Of a DNA stretch of 47,369 nucleotides, positions 1 to 9,958 are shown in pieces (within the stretch, counting starts at the first letter, position 1; each line of letters opens with the position of its first letter). Location of the stretch: NCBI GenBank assembly GCA_015179025.1, contig WHUX01000315.1, forward strand, positions 1 through 47,369, given 5' to 3'. The notes below the pieces were generated by a model that saw nothing but the letters and a program-made list of their open reading frames with translations, was not told where the DNA came from and made no database searches. The DNA comes from Terfezia claveryi. Taxonomy: Eukaryota; Ascomycota; Pezizomycetes; Pezizales; Pezizaceae. A program made the translations under genes and the position numbers.

Positions 1-1
1 A

Positions 2-814
2 GTATATTGAACTGTACCTCAAGAATTTATATATGAGCATCCTAGTCAACCATTTGGAAAGCAAGAGTTCTAGAACTATCTTTGTATTGCTTATGATCAA
101 GCATTAACTAAGACTAATATTTTGAGTAGATTTGAGGCTTCAGGAATATGGCCATATTATCCAGAAAAAGTAGTGGATCAATATCAGAAAAAAATTACCA
201 AGGAAACCTAGTCTAGTCCTTCTACTCCATTTAAGATAGACCACCTTTGAGCAGAAGTTCTTAGCTATAATATGACTCCTTATTCTTAGGAGAAGCTTCA
301 AAAATCTCTTAGATATATAGAAAGCAAAATTGTTTAGTACCAAGTTATTGATCATAACTTTTTAGAGGTCAAAGAGCTTTATTCAAATAAGTGAATAAAA
401 CTTTATTCAATAAAGTAGCTACAAGGTCCTTATATACTTAATTGAGTATATATTGAGGAAAAGAAAGCTTGTATTGCAGCTGCTACAGCCCTAGTAGCTA
501 AGAAGGCTGCACAGCAGGAGACATAGAAGTTGGCTAAAGAACAAAAGGCAAAAGAGGCTCTAGAGCATATTGAAGTATCTAAAAGGTCAAGAGATAGTAC
601 TAAGGCTACTCGAGGACGTGGTGGGGCTAAAATAGCTCGATCAAGAACCTCAAAACAAGCAAAATATCATGCCGAGAGGGCAGATTTATGGAGGTTAGAA
701 ATAGTAATGTCTTTTTTGAGCTTTTGTGGTATGTATTCTACATCTTTATCTAGTAGATTCTCCAATACTTATTTAGAATTTACAGAATGTACCTATAGTG
801 AGCCTATACTATAG
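2..814 (+). pseudogene. pogo/Fot-type DDE transposase, C-terminal remnant
   Basis: One forward frame (first codon at base 2) carries the tail of a fungal pogo-type transposase. The segment FEASGIWPYYPEKVVDQY near 130-185 matches the conserved block that follows the DDE core in this family, where a phenylalanine-rich helix leads to a G-I/L-x-P-x-x-P-E motif. From about 455 to 700 the frame is rich in Ala, Lys, Glu and Arg and ends in an RGRGG stretch, like the coiled-coil and basic tail of these proteins. At least eight stop codons interrupt the frame (for example near 88 and 210), most of them TAG or TAA that could come from CAG, CAA or TGG. The catalytic part lies outside the window to the left. 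It differs enough from the two pogo copies further right to be another family. Family assignment is fairly sure; the element boundaries are not visible. Confidence 0.65.
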
Positions 815-1197
815 AATCAAGCTGGTTAAGGTCAAGGTCGAGGCCATGGTAGAGGTCAGGGTTAAGGGGGGGAGTAGGATAGTGGTTATTCTAGCTGAAG
901 AGTTGTAGTATATGAAGAATTAGTTTTAGAGTATTGGGAATACGGAATTTGAGTTCTCCGATATTGTTTTATCTAATGCTACTGTTGTACTGGTTTTTTT
1001 CCTTCGATCTAAGTAATACGATACTTTTATTCCTGTCCGGTTGTATCTCAAAGTAGTATCCTTGTACTATGCATTAGATGATAATCACACTTTATGCAGT
1101 TAGGTATAGTATAGGCTAATTAGTAGCAGTTGCTTGTAAAAATACATAGCTTTTATGTCTGAAATTAATAATAAATATATGTATATAAGTAGACAAC
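815..1197. other. AT-rich spacer, no gene seen
   Basis: No supported reading frame. It could be the 3-prime end of the pogo element to the left, but no inverted terminus could be paired. Confidence 0.4.
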
Positions 1198-1640
1198 TCG
1201 AGCATGTGAAATTTAGGTATTCTGAGCTTGCAATTCAAATATCTAAAGCATGCGGAATTCAGGTATCCTGAGCATGTCGAATTCAGAGCTTGTAATTCAG
1301 ACATTTAGAGCATGCAATTTAGACATCCAGAGCTTGCAATTCAGACATGTAGAGCATATGGAATTCAAACATTTAAAGTATGCAATTTAGACATCTTGAG
1401 TATGCGGAATTCAGGCATCTAGAGCATGCATTTCAGGCATCCCGAGCTTGTAATTTAGACATCTTGAGTATACAATTCAGACATCTAGAGCATCCAGAAT
1501 TCAGACATTCTTTACAATTTAGACATCTAGAGCATACAATTCAGACATCTAGAGCTTGCGGAATTCAGGCATCCCAAGTATATGGAATTCAATCATCTCT
1601 AGCATAAGTATTTAGACATCTAAAGTATATAATTAAAACA
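1198..1640. repeat. Minisatellite 1, 22-24 bp units
   Basis: About 18 degenerate tandem units. Two unit types alternate: a 24 bp type like AGCATGCGGAATTCAGGCAT plus CTAG, and a 22 bp type like AGCTTGCAATTCAGACATCT plus AG. Most units keep a GAATTC or CAATTC core and a CATCTAG-like end. The forward open frame at 1380-1607 is only this repeat read in one frame. The array lies beside a pogo remnant and resembles minisatellite 2 at 22.1 kb. Confidence 0.85.
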
Positions 1641-2463
1641 GCCTAAGTGGCTGATACATATATTTACTTTAGAGTTAACTAATGGTAGTAATATCATTAC
1701 TAACATCTATGAGGCTAGTTCTTAGTTTATACCAAGGAATATAAAAGTGAGTCTTCCTGAAGGATTGTCCTCCTTAGGAATATGATAACTAATGTAGTGA
1801 TTTAATAAGGGTCCCGAAGTAGTAATATTAGAATAAAAATAATAAAAAGAAGCTGAAATACTAGCAGAGGCATTACCCCTACCAAAAGCATTTCTCAAAC
1901 TTTCAGCTTACTCAGTTATATATTTAACTCGAAATCATTGAAAACCGAAATAACCAAGCAAAGATATATATGTACTAAGAAGTCAGGGCTATGAAAAAAT
2001 AGCTATTTTGACTGGAGGGTAGAAATGTAAGGTACAGGAGATTTCAGTTTCTTCTAAGTTCAAGTTCTTCTCTTCTATACCTCTATAGCTAAAGACAGTC
2101 GGAATATGGAAATGCATATTTTTCCATGCATCATGATAGTATGAAAGAATGGAAAATAAAGATTCTTTCGATCCAATTGGAGGAAAGAGCTACCCAAATA
2201 GTACTATAGATAGCAAGTAAAGACAAATGAGATACCTGCCAAACCTTCCAGTTCAGTCCCATCAAACTCAGTTAGGCCCTTACTCGTGATTGTATCTCAG
2301 TTTGTTATATGTAGAAACCCCTTTTTCTAGGAATTAAGGTGCAAAAGTCTTTGCAGAAGTAGTAAAAAAGGAAGGGCGATTTTGATACTCTTCTACATAA
2401 GTATCAATATTTTGAGCCTTTCATTATATGTCCTAATGATGTTCAACAAGAGGAATATGGGTA
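1641..2463. other. AT-rich spacer, no gene recognised
   Basis: Only short, low-complexity frames are present, and nothing recognisable was found on either strand. It separates minisatellite 1 from the end of the kinase pseudogene. Confidence 0.4.
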
Positions 2464-4013
2464 CTAAGTTACATCCTGGCTGCAAATCTTCAAGAATCCC
2501 TTCCTTAACCACTCGACTGCTAAAGGCTTGGGTAGATCCTCTACAAACACTTCAATTATATCTACTAACACTTCAATTACATCGTAAACTATGAGCTCTT
2601 CCTGCTCCTTTGCCTCCTGCATCCCTACCCCTTTCTTCTATGACTCATTCTATGTGGATGCCTCCAGACACTTTTCAATAAGTATAAAAATAATTCCTAG
2701 AAGATAAAATTTGTTGCTCACTGCAATTGCCAGCACTTGGTAAATGTGTGAGTACCTTATAAAGCATTCACATTTAGGGCCCACCAAACTCTATATAGAT
2801 ATTATAAATATCTCTTGATAGTGCTAAAGTTGCTCAGGCAAGTTCTCCTATTTTTTACTCTCAATGTTCTTGGAATCATAGTAATATATCAATAGATCCT
2901 AGTTATAGGTTATAAAGTATGGATATCCTTCATTACCAAGACATAAGGGTGAGGTTTCAATACTATTCTAGTCAATAATGCTTAAAATACAGCAATCACT
3001 ATCATTTGAAATGAGATATTTTAAAAACCAAAATCGGAGTGAGTGAGAACAAACCAATGTCCATTTAATTCAGCGTTAGCAATGGAGTCAGGAATCGAAT
3101 TGATAAAGTATCAGAGAATTTGCTCTAGATTGAAGCTAGGGCAGCCAGAAGTACGCACATCAAGAAGTTGAAGCAGGTAAGACTTCATATCAGAAAATGG
3201 ACCAATTTCATAGAACCTTGGTGCTTCTCTATCAAAATCATATAGTACACTGGGCCCAATGCTCATAGGCCAATCTTCATCATCCTTGAATTCCAGCATT
3301 CCACATTTATCAAATGTAAATTGCCCCAGTTGATATGAGTATTCTGCTAACATTTTAAGCCACTTAAGTCTTCACTCTTCCAAGATATCATTAGACAGCT
3401 GCTCGCTTCCGTCCGTCGTAGAGAACCATCTCTTAGCCATTTAGATGCCATCAATAAATTTCATAGCAATATAGGAACCATTGATAATGTTATCAAGCTT
3501 AGAATCAAAGGTAAAAACCTCTAGGACTGGGATGCTTGTATGCTTTCGAATCAGATTCATCGTCTTTGCCTCTGATCGGAGCCATCTCCCGCTCACTTCT
3601 GACCATTCCGGCGAGTATCCAGTACCAGAGATCTTGAAAACCCATGCCAAACTGTCGGAGAAGATGACACAGTACAGGATATTGTAGGCACCGGCTAGGG
3701 GTTGTGGATTGATGGTGCAGGTCATCAAGTTTCCACTTTCAATATCTCCTACTAGTGTTGTTTTGAGAGAAATGGTGAGCTCCAAAAGCCTTTCAAGTCA
3801 CAGATGTGAAAGCATAGGGCGGAAGCTCTCCAGTGGATCCTTACCATCTTCTTCCTCATCCACGTTGTCGTCGGCATCAGCATCCGCATGCTATTCCTCC
3901 TGCAACCCCGCGCTCACCTATGGTGGTTGTGTCTCTCCGATGTTTGCACATCCTGAGTCCTCTCCACTCCCAGATGCGGAGCCTAGCTGTTCGACGAGAT
4001 CTCGAGGAGCCAT
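2464..4013 (-). pseudogene. APH/protein-kinase-fold phosphotransferase pseudogene
   Basis: This is a decayed member of the fungal aminoglycoside phosphotransferase-like (APH) kinase family; such proteins are about 500 residues long and mostly of unknown substrate. The ATG at 4013 is chosen because it follows a TATA and CA-rich leader, and the same frame runs on to the kinase domain. From about 3720 the frame shows the N-lobe: GAYNILYCVIFSDSLAWVFK, then EAKTMNLIRKHTSIPVLEVF and YIAMKFIDG. The catalytic loop HSDFGFxNIS, near 3030-3060, keeps His, Asp and Asn. A frameshift close to 3005 moves the rest into another frame, which reads ILSIID-stop, the IIDW metal-binding block, and GNEGYPYFIT. The C-terminal part ends at the stop at 2464. 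In-frame stops occur near 3918, 3888, 3804, 3440, 3377, 3108 and 3030. All could come from CAG, CAA, CGA or TGG by C:G-to-T:A changes. No intact function is expected. Confidence 0.82.
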
Positions 4014-4059
4014 GGGCACCTCTTTGTGGTATACACCTTCGCAAGTCTGGTTGCGCTAT

Positions 4060-4130
4060 CAATGGGCTGGTTGCACTTGCGGGTGTGTTGTGTTGTGTGC
4101 TGGGTGAGATGGGGAGATCCCTTTATATAG
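4060..4130 (-). promoter_or_regulatory. TATA box and CA-rich leader of the kinase pseudogene
   Basis: On the minus strand CTATATAAAG at 4130-4121 is followed by a pyrimidine- and CA-rich tract (CACCCAGCACACAACACAAC). The ATG lies about 110 bp downstream of the TATA. This is the usual layout of a mould RNA polymerase II core promoter. It looks far better preserved than the coding region it serves, and its base composition is visibly richer in GC than the flanks. Confidence 0.6.
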
Positions 4131-4441
4131 GATCGAGCTACCTTTATATTAAACATCGTCGGTCCCACATGCGGCTGCGGTCTTGGCACTCGGGGTTCAT
4201 ACTTGCCTACCACGTAAACTGTGCACTTTTACAAAAAAGTGGACCGTTATAACTCAGTTTGAGTGCTCTCATTGTGATCGGACACTATCACCTTTACTGC
4301 TAGTCTAGCTTGCTTTACTGCATAAGCGCGGCCATGTCCTAGAACTGACAATGATCATTCTTCACCAGTAGATGCGGTACCCCAACTGCAAGCGTCCGAA
4401 TTAATCGGGCTTGTATGTTCCTACACATCCCTCCAGGATCA

Positions 4442-5730
4442 TCACTTCCTCGAGGCAATATATTGATCCACATCTACTGCCACGACCCTTTTCCCTTGCT
4501 CAGATCGGCCTCCAGTATTTTTATCTTCTGACCCCGATTCCCATTCTATACATTCTTGGCCACTATCTTCCTCTGATTCCCACTTCCGAGTCTGAGACTG
4601 CATCTCAGCCTTTGAGATGATCTGATTCACAATAGTATCCATATTTCCTCGACCTAATTCCAACTCTTCTTTCTCGGTATCCATGAGATCAGTGTGGAGT
4701 AACTTAATACCAGCTATCACTCCGGTAATATTCAGGTCAACCTTCGTGTAGAAATGAATTGGGCAGGTTTCATCAGTTGTAGTTCGAATAACAACATCAT
4801 TTGCATTACTTGGAGCTTCATGCTTCAGGGCCACCAACTCTAGTAATCCATAAGCCACATCAGGATTCTCATTTAAAGCGTTTTCTTTTCCATCGTTAGA
4901 TTCTTGCCCCCTCTTATCTACCATTGCCACCAAATACAACTTTTCTTCCTCCTTCAGACTCTCATCCTCTATTGCCTTCTTTACCACTTCCGAGTCTACC
5001 ATATTTGCAGATATATTAACTATCTCTTTTGGGTCCGTTGCCAACACTGGGTCTAGCCCCTTATCTGATATGTATTCAACATACACCGCTGTTTGAACAC
5101 TGGGATCTTGGTTATCTCTGGAAGTAAACGTCTGAGTCAAACTTGGAACAAACTTCCTCTCCAGTTGTTGGGTGGTTTTCTCGTTTCGTCGGAGGAATCT
5201 GGTGAATTTTGCGTATACCCTGACTACATCTGGGAAGGTATAGGCCGCTTCAAGCTGAGATCAATAATAAGTTTGATATAGTCGTCTGCAAGTCCATCAA
5301 TAAACTTAGTAGCTAATACTGAAGAATACTCGGCTCCCAATACATCAAATATCTCATTTGCCCTTTCAACATATTTCTCACTTGTAAGTGAACCTTGGGA
5401 CAGATTATTCAATTCCAAGATAGCCTGTGCCTTCTCTGCCCATTCGTCAAGGTCGTCAACCGGACGGGTGAATCGTTGTGTCAGGGCACCAGCAGCAATC
5501 TCAAATGTAGCCTTTTTATCTGCTTTCAGAGTCATCCAGTACTGTTTGGCTTTTCCGTCCAGATAGCTTTGGAGGGTCAACACCTTTGCTCTTTCTTTCA
5601 TGGCCGGGTTCAAGTTTTGGGTATCCCAATCCATAAAGCAGAACCTTAATACGTCCACAAAATCTTCAATGCATACTGTATCTCCTTCCCCACTGAATCG
5701 TTTTGGTCTAAATAGTTGAAAGAAAGACAT
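4442..5730 (-). pseudogene. Retrotransposon Gag-like gene, one frameshift
   Basis: The first part (5730-5224, 168 residues) has the pattern of a Ty3/gypsy Gag domain. An F-x-G-E motif near residue 12 is followed by W-D-T and LTLQSYLDGKAKQYWMTLK, then FEIAAGALTQRF and a conserved GLADDYIKLIIDL helix. The frame then stops. Shifting by one base near 5258 restores a continuous reading (QLEAAYTFPDVVRVYAKFTR) that joins the second open part. That part (5140-4442) is acidic, with no recognised domain and no zinc knuckle. The joined gene would be about 430 codons. It starts at an ATG with a TATA element about 390 bp upstream and lies about 430 bp upstream of the kinase pseudogene, on the same strand. 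No protease, reverse transcriptase or LTRs were found beside it. It could be a stranded gag or a formerly domesticated Gag-like gene; the single shift could also be a sequencing error. Confidence 0.65.
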
Positions 5731-6117
5731 TTCGAATCCCGATCGATAAGCTGTTCTGACTGTCCCAGTAGTTCGTTCCTTGACGGAAATTTGCCGTAGG
5801 GTTCAAGGTCATTCTTGGTAGGTATTGGCCAAAGTATTTCTGATCGGGGAAGGAACGTAGTTCGTCACCCCCAGTGATGAGGTCCAATAAAGATGAAAGG
5901 AAAGGAAAATGAGGACAGATAGGTAGTAAAAATGATAAGAAGAAGGAACAATGATGAAACGCAAATCAACGAGCACAATAAAGCAGAGAAGAGGAAAGCT
6001 GAGAAGACATGACAATGATGAACAGACGAGAGAAGAGTATCTCAGCAAAAAAACGATGCCAGGGGATCAAGAAGTTCAGAGAGTATGAACGAGAAGGCGA
6101 ATGAAGACTATCTCGGC

Positions 6118-6124
6118 TATATAT
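6118..6124 (-). promoter_or_regulatory. Possible TATA box for the Gag-like gene
   Basis: TATATAT in a GGCATATATAGCC context on the minus strand, between the upstream 24 bp repeats (6152-6278) and the Gag-like ATG at 5730. The 390 bp leader implied is long but possible. Inferred from position only. Confidence 0.35.
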
Positions 6125-6151
6125 GCCAGTGGGTCTGCCTCGACAGATTCC

Positions 6152-6278
6152 CAAGATCTCACCGCGGTCAAGATCTGGCTCTTCGTTCCCCGTAGCTTCT
6201 CAAGATCTCACCGCAGTGAAGATCCTCCGCTCTCTATAGACTCTCAAGATCTCCGAGATCTCACCGCAGTGAAGATCC
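6152..6278 (-). repeat. Three direct copies of a 24 bp motif
   Basis: CAAGATCTCACCGCGGTCAA at 6152, CAAGATCTCACCGCAGTGAA at 6201 and GAGATCTCACCGCAGTGAAG at 6255 are near-identical copies spaced about 50 bp apart. They lie just upstream of the putative TATA of the Gag-like gene. They could be upstream activating sites or an LTR U3 repeat. Confidence 0.7.
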
Positions 6279-6633
6279 AGCTTAGCGAGAGGGATAGAGT
6301 AACCGGTCTTTCCAACACCGCCACTGATGGACTATGGAATAAAGGATATGAAGAATGAAGACTCAACCCAACCTCATGTGGGGAGAAAAACCTATGCTGT
6401 ATTCTATGAACGTTTTTGTTTTTTTGTGTAGAAGAAAGGACAGAAGCGAGAACATTTATTATATGTATAGGCCAAGAAACCCGGAGACATAGTCTGGTTG
6501 GTACCGGAGACAACCCAAGCTCACTTCCATTTAAAGCAAATCCATTTTTCTGCGCGTCAGTACCAAACGTTTAAAGGGGCGGAACGGGGCCGTCTCATAG
6601 CCTTAGGCTCCATAGTCTATAGACGTATAGACA

Positions 6634-6659
6634 CAAGAAAAAAAAAAAAAAATAAAAAC
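6634..6659. repeat. Poly(A)-rich tract
   Basis: A run of about 17 A broken by one T, followed by AAAAACAT. It lies shortly before the LINE ORF1 fragment and could be the tail of a retroposed sequence on the plus strand. The evidence is weak. Confidence 0.4.
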
Positions 6660-6712
6660 ATATCCACGTCTATGTACAGCTAAATTGCCAACACACAAGG
6701 CTCAGGACGCGA

Positions 6713-7024
6713 TTGGTCGGATCTCAGAGTCAAGACAACAAGGGCAAAGGCAAGGCACCACAGCCAACCCCAAAGACGAGAACACTAGCAAGTACCGTCG
6801 TCCTACATGCCGCACCAACCAAATTCAAGCCAGGACAGATGCGAAGCTGGATAGAGGAGGACAACAAAGCAAAAATCTTAGGAATCCGCTGGTTGTTACA
6901 ACAGGACAGGAGAGCCGGGAAGCTGGCGTCGTCTCTGGTCATCTACATGAAGGCGAATCTCGACCAGGGGCTTCGCATGGGAAGGAAAGTCTTCAGCACC
7001 ACAGGATATGACTGGAATAGATGA
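6713..7024 (+). pseudogene. LINE (Tad-like) ORF1 Gag-like fragment
   Basis: A 103-residue open frame. Its second half reads KFKPGQMRSWIEEDNKAKIL, then GIRWLLQQDRRAGKLASSLV and LRMGRKVFSTTGYDWNR. This matches the block before the zinc knuckles in the ORF1 (Gag-like) protein of fungal Tad-clade non-LTR retrotransposons. The N-terminal part is Lys, Pro and Thr rich. The ORF stops at 7024, before any CCHC knuckle, and no endonuclease or reverse transcriptase follows. It is an isolated fragment, probably a recombination or truncation product. The assignment rests on recalled family resemblance. Confidence 0.55.
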
Positions 7025-7690
7025 GCGGGATCTTTTGGTACCAGAGACGATTTTCGGGGGTTTCGGTTTCCACCTGTGAGAGTTCTTATAGATTTTTCCA
7101 CCTGGGAGAGTGGGTTCGTTTATTTCCTACCAGCGTGAATGAGTTTAGTTTTTCCACTTGCGAGCGAGAGTTATGTTTTGTCTACCTGCGAGCGTTGGCG
7201 ACGGGCTCATCCGGCATTGCCGGTTAATGACAGATGGGAGACCCCGCGTCACGACTTTCATTTGTTTAATTGTATCTAGCGATGGACCTGGTAGATTAAC
7301 TTGCCTTGTTCTGAATCCATCCGGGTTTCTGGGTGGCTCTTCATCGCTCTCCTAACAGGGCCGCATAAGAGTAATGAATATTTATAAAAAAAATTAAAAA
7401 AAAACAGAGATTGCCTAGAAACCACTAATGCAAGCGTAGACGTGTCTCAGCACTCCAAGGAATAATTTATATAATATAGATATCTACCCGACGTCAATTG
7501 CGTTGACAAATCTCTTGACATGCGTTGAATAACCATCTCCTGATGTCTCCTCGGAATAGAGAGAACCTCATCTGAGCCATAAGAAGGAGAGTCCGCATCC
7601 AAAATCACATCCAGCATAACACCGAGTGGCCTCAAGCAGCCCATACTGTACCCCCCGTGTCCAATTATCATAACTACCAATACTTTAGTT
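7025..7690. other. Spacer with degenerate CACCTGYGAG repeats, no gene
   Basis: Four loose repeats (CACCTGTGAGAG, CACCTGGGAGAG, CACTTGCGAGCG, TACCTGCGAGCG) occur between 7068 and 7200. An A-rich tract lies at 7383-7405. No coding region is supported on either strand. Confidence 0.4.
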
Positions 7691-7693
7691 CTA

Positions 7694-7915
7694 CTAAGCT
7701 TTGGACTTATTTTTTTTGGCAGCCTTTTCACGCTCTGCTTTTTCCCGCTGCTCCCTAAGCTGCCTTGCATTTTTACAAGCGGGACACTCGTATCCTGGTA
7801 CCACCCATTTGGTTGAATGATGGGACACTGTACCATGTGATTTTGCTTTTTGCAGCGTGCGTCAAATGATTTTTTGCATCCAGGATATCCACTAGGTCAT
7901 ACCGTGGGAAATTTG
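7694..7915 (-). pseudogene. Small Cys-motif protein with Lys/Glu-rich tail, frameshifted
   Basis: One minus frame reads GYPGCKKSFDARCKKQNHMV followed by QCP. The neighbouring frame then reads STKWVVPGYECPACKNARQL and a charged tail REQREKAEREKAAKKNKSKA ending in TAG at 7694. The two parts look like one small protein split by an indel near 7810: a Cys-containing N-part, a CPAC knuckle and a basic-acidic helical C-tail. Proteins with this layout occur as uncharacterised small genes in filamentous fungi. An in-frame stop lies upstream of GYPGC, so the start is not found. The 129-residue open frame over this region (7836-7447) uses the wrong frame for the tail. Function is unknown. Confidence 0.4.
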
Positions 7916-8097
7916 TGAGTCATGAACGTCTGAGTACATATAGAACTAACTTACCAGTGATGCCTACCGGCACCCATATTGGATGCAAATTGAGACTATT
8001 CCAGCAAGGTAGGCTAGGAATACTATGTCAGTACGCAAGCTTTTATGGAAAGAACAGATATTCGATCTTACTGCCAGTGTATAATGTATTGGTACTG

Positions 8098-8570
8098 TAG
8101 GCCTGGGCACGAGACGTCTCGAGTCAGTTCGGTAGTGGTGTGAAAATCTTTCATTGGCTGCGAAAACTTTTCAGTGGCTGCGAAGATCTTTTCATGGATT
8201 GCGACAATCAGTTTAGCAGCCTACGATAGCCTTCGCTTGTATATATGTGTTGGTCGGTACTTAAAGGTAGAGATTCATTCTTCTCTTTCTCCCTTCATTA
8301 TACTCTTTCTCCGCTCCTTATCCGCACTTCCTGTACTACATCTACAATCAGCACAATGAGCCAAATTTCTGTGTCGGCTGCTCATACTCCGGATGATTTT
8401 AGAGCGAGGTTTAGTGGAAGAGGGTATAGAAGAGGAAATTGACGTCGAAGGCGAAGAAGATGATGATTGATAATAACTAGGTAGCTAGCTAGCAAGTTCG
8501 AATATAGTTATGATTGTGTTGGTTGGTGCTCGATATCCAAAAGTCTCGAGACGTCTCGTGCCCAGGCCTA
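8098..8570. mobile_element. 473 bp MITE with perfect 26 bp inverted ends
   Basis: Starts TAGGCCTGGGCACGAGACGT and ends with its exact reverse complement; the match is perfect over 26 bp (8098-8123 and 8545-8570). If the outer TA is the target duplication, it would be a Tc1/mariner-type insertion with 24 bp ends. No 8 bp duplication is present, although the ends look hAT-like. Near the left end three 21 bp direct repeats (TTTCATTGGCTGCGAAAAC type, 8139-8205) lie in a subterminal position. The inside holds a promoter-like stretch (TATATATG at 8239, then a CT-rich tract) and an ATG at 8357. That ATG opens a short frame, MSQISVSAAHTPDDFRARF, which runs after a shift into an acidic tail ending EGEEDDD. 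It is probably an internally deleted derivative of a larger DNA transposon. Confidence 0.82.
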
Positions 8571-9005
8571 ATTGATAGCTATATTGTAGATATACTGCTG
8601 TCGCTGCTACATCAATTGTATTGGCTTGCTGTCCCTTCCAGCAGATAGTCCACTGTGCCGGGGATTACATTGTACCCGTGATTTCCCTGTTCTTTGAAGT
8701 AGGTACTCTGCTCTACCCGTTAATATTGAATGCAAGGTATAGATCTCATAGAGTACTAGTATATTAGCAACAAGAGGGCCGATAACCTAATGAAACTGGG
8801 AAGCTCATACCTTGGTGATGATTCATGAATGTCTCCGAAAGGTGCGTGAATAGTTTCGAAACTGTAGGTAAGGTACATGATTGTGCGAAAGAGAAGAAAG
8901 GAAGAAGAGGAGGAGAAATCCGACTGAAGAAGACACCCCTGCCAAGCTCTACCTTTTTTTGAACTTCCCAAAACGGTTATAACAATCTACAACAACGATT
9001 AGTCT
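8571..9005. other. Spacer, no gene seen
   Basis: Ordinary composition. The 71-residue minus frame at 8971-8756 has no recognised features. Nothing else is supported. Confidence 0.35.
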
Positions 9006-9062
9006 TAGTCTGGTGCTACCCTTGGCGCACTAGAAGCGACCAATCATTGAGAAGCAACCACC

Positions 9063-9385
9063 TCTGAAACCCTCCTGCAGGCCCCCCTACAATAGACAAT
9101 CAAATGACAGCTAGAGAGGACTATAACTAAGTAAATATATATCTATAGAAATAACTATGCTCTACAATATGGTTACCTTCATACTCCATTAAAACCAGCC
9201 TAGAACTTGAGATCCTCCTTACTAGTAAGCTTTCCTTAATAACCCTCCCTACCTCCTTCTGCTCTCTCTTGTATATTGAATATCATACCAATACACTCAC
9301 AACTGCTGGAAAGCCTTATCCATGCATCTATATCTATGTTAGATAAATATAACTAGTAAAGATTGCTAAATAGTAAAACAGCAAG
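9063..9385 (-). other. 3-prime non-coding part of pogo element 1
   Basis: AT-rich sequence between the transposase stop and the inverted end; no gene. Confidence 0.45.
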
Positions 9386-9958
9386 CTAATAAATAAGAGC
9401 ACTAACCTCCACAAAATAAGCAATATTAAGAGTTCATATTGAATCTACTAAATCTTCTTCATCTTCACCTTCTTCAGCTCCTCCTTCAATCTTACTATTA
9501 GCCCCCTCCTCTAATATATCCTCCGCTATTATAGTAAGATCACTACTTATAATAGCCCCTCCCCCTTTAGGTTTTAGAGGTCATTTTAGCCAAGTAGGGT
9601 AGGAAGGTTTCTTGCCGATATGCTTAGATCCCCTATTTGCCATAGCAATGGCTTTTGAGGTAGCCCAAACCTGGTCAATTTCTGTGTACTCTGCCTACCA
9701 TATTGGTATTTTAACTACTTGATATTGCTGTAGATTATACCTCCACTGCTTATCAAGTGCTTCTTTAGTAACCCTTTTTTCCTCTACAACCTTCTTCTTC
9801 TCTTCTGCAATCCGCCGCCTCTCAGCCTTTACTGTCTCTATATCTGCAAGCTTCTTAAGCCCTTTATTAACATATTGGTAGGTTAGTATACAAGCTTCTC
9901 CAACATGTCTAGATCTCTTTCTTGTTTTGCATATCTTTCTATCTCGAAGCTTATTTAG
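9386..9958 (-). pseudogene. pogo transposase 1, C-terminal part
   Basis: This is the continuation of the transposase interrupted at 19816: the reading HAKTL joins NKLRDRK across the TTTAG duplication. It encodes a Lys/Glu-rich helical region (ERRRIAEEKKKVVEEKRVTK), an aromatic segment (KQWRYNLQQYQ), then GSKHIGKKPSYPTWLK and an acidic end, stopping at 9386. Every block has a partner in pogo copy 2 (25.6-26.1 kb), which confirms the assignment. Two in-frame stops interrupt it, consistent with TGG or CAG changed to TAG and CGA or TGG to TGA. Confidence 0.78.

Noticed and set aside
1198..1640. CRISPR-like array
   Set aside because: Units are degenerate tandem repeats of 22-24 bp without distinct spacers, and the DNA is fungal.
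2382..2594. A 70-residue forward frame
   Set aside because: No recognisable sequence, and it overlaps the C-terminal end of the minus-strand kinase pseudogene.
3709..4252. Two forward open frames of 132 and 139 residues
   Set aside because: They overlap the start and promoter of the minus-strand kinase pseudogene, show no recognised motifs, and owe their length to locally higher GC.
8098..8570. Firm hAT assignment for the MITE
   Set aside because: The ends look similar to hAT termini, but the flanks TGGTACTG and ATTGATAG do not form an 8 bp duplication, so TA-type insertion is at least as likely.
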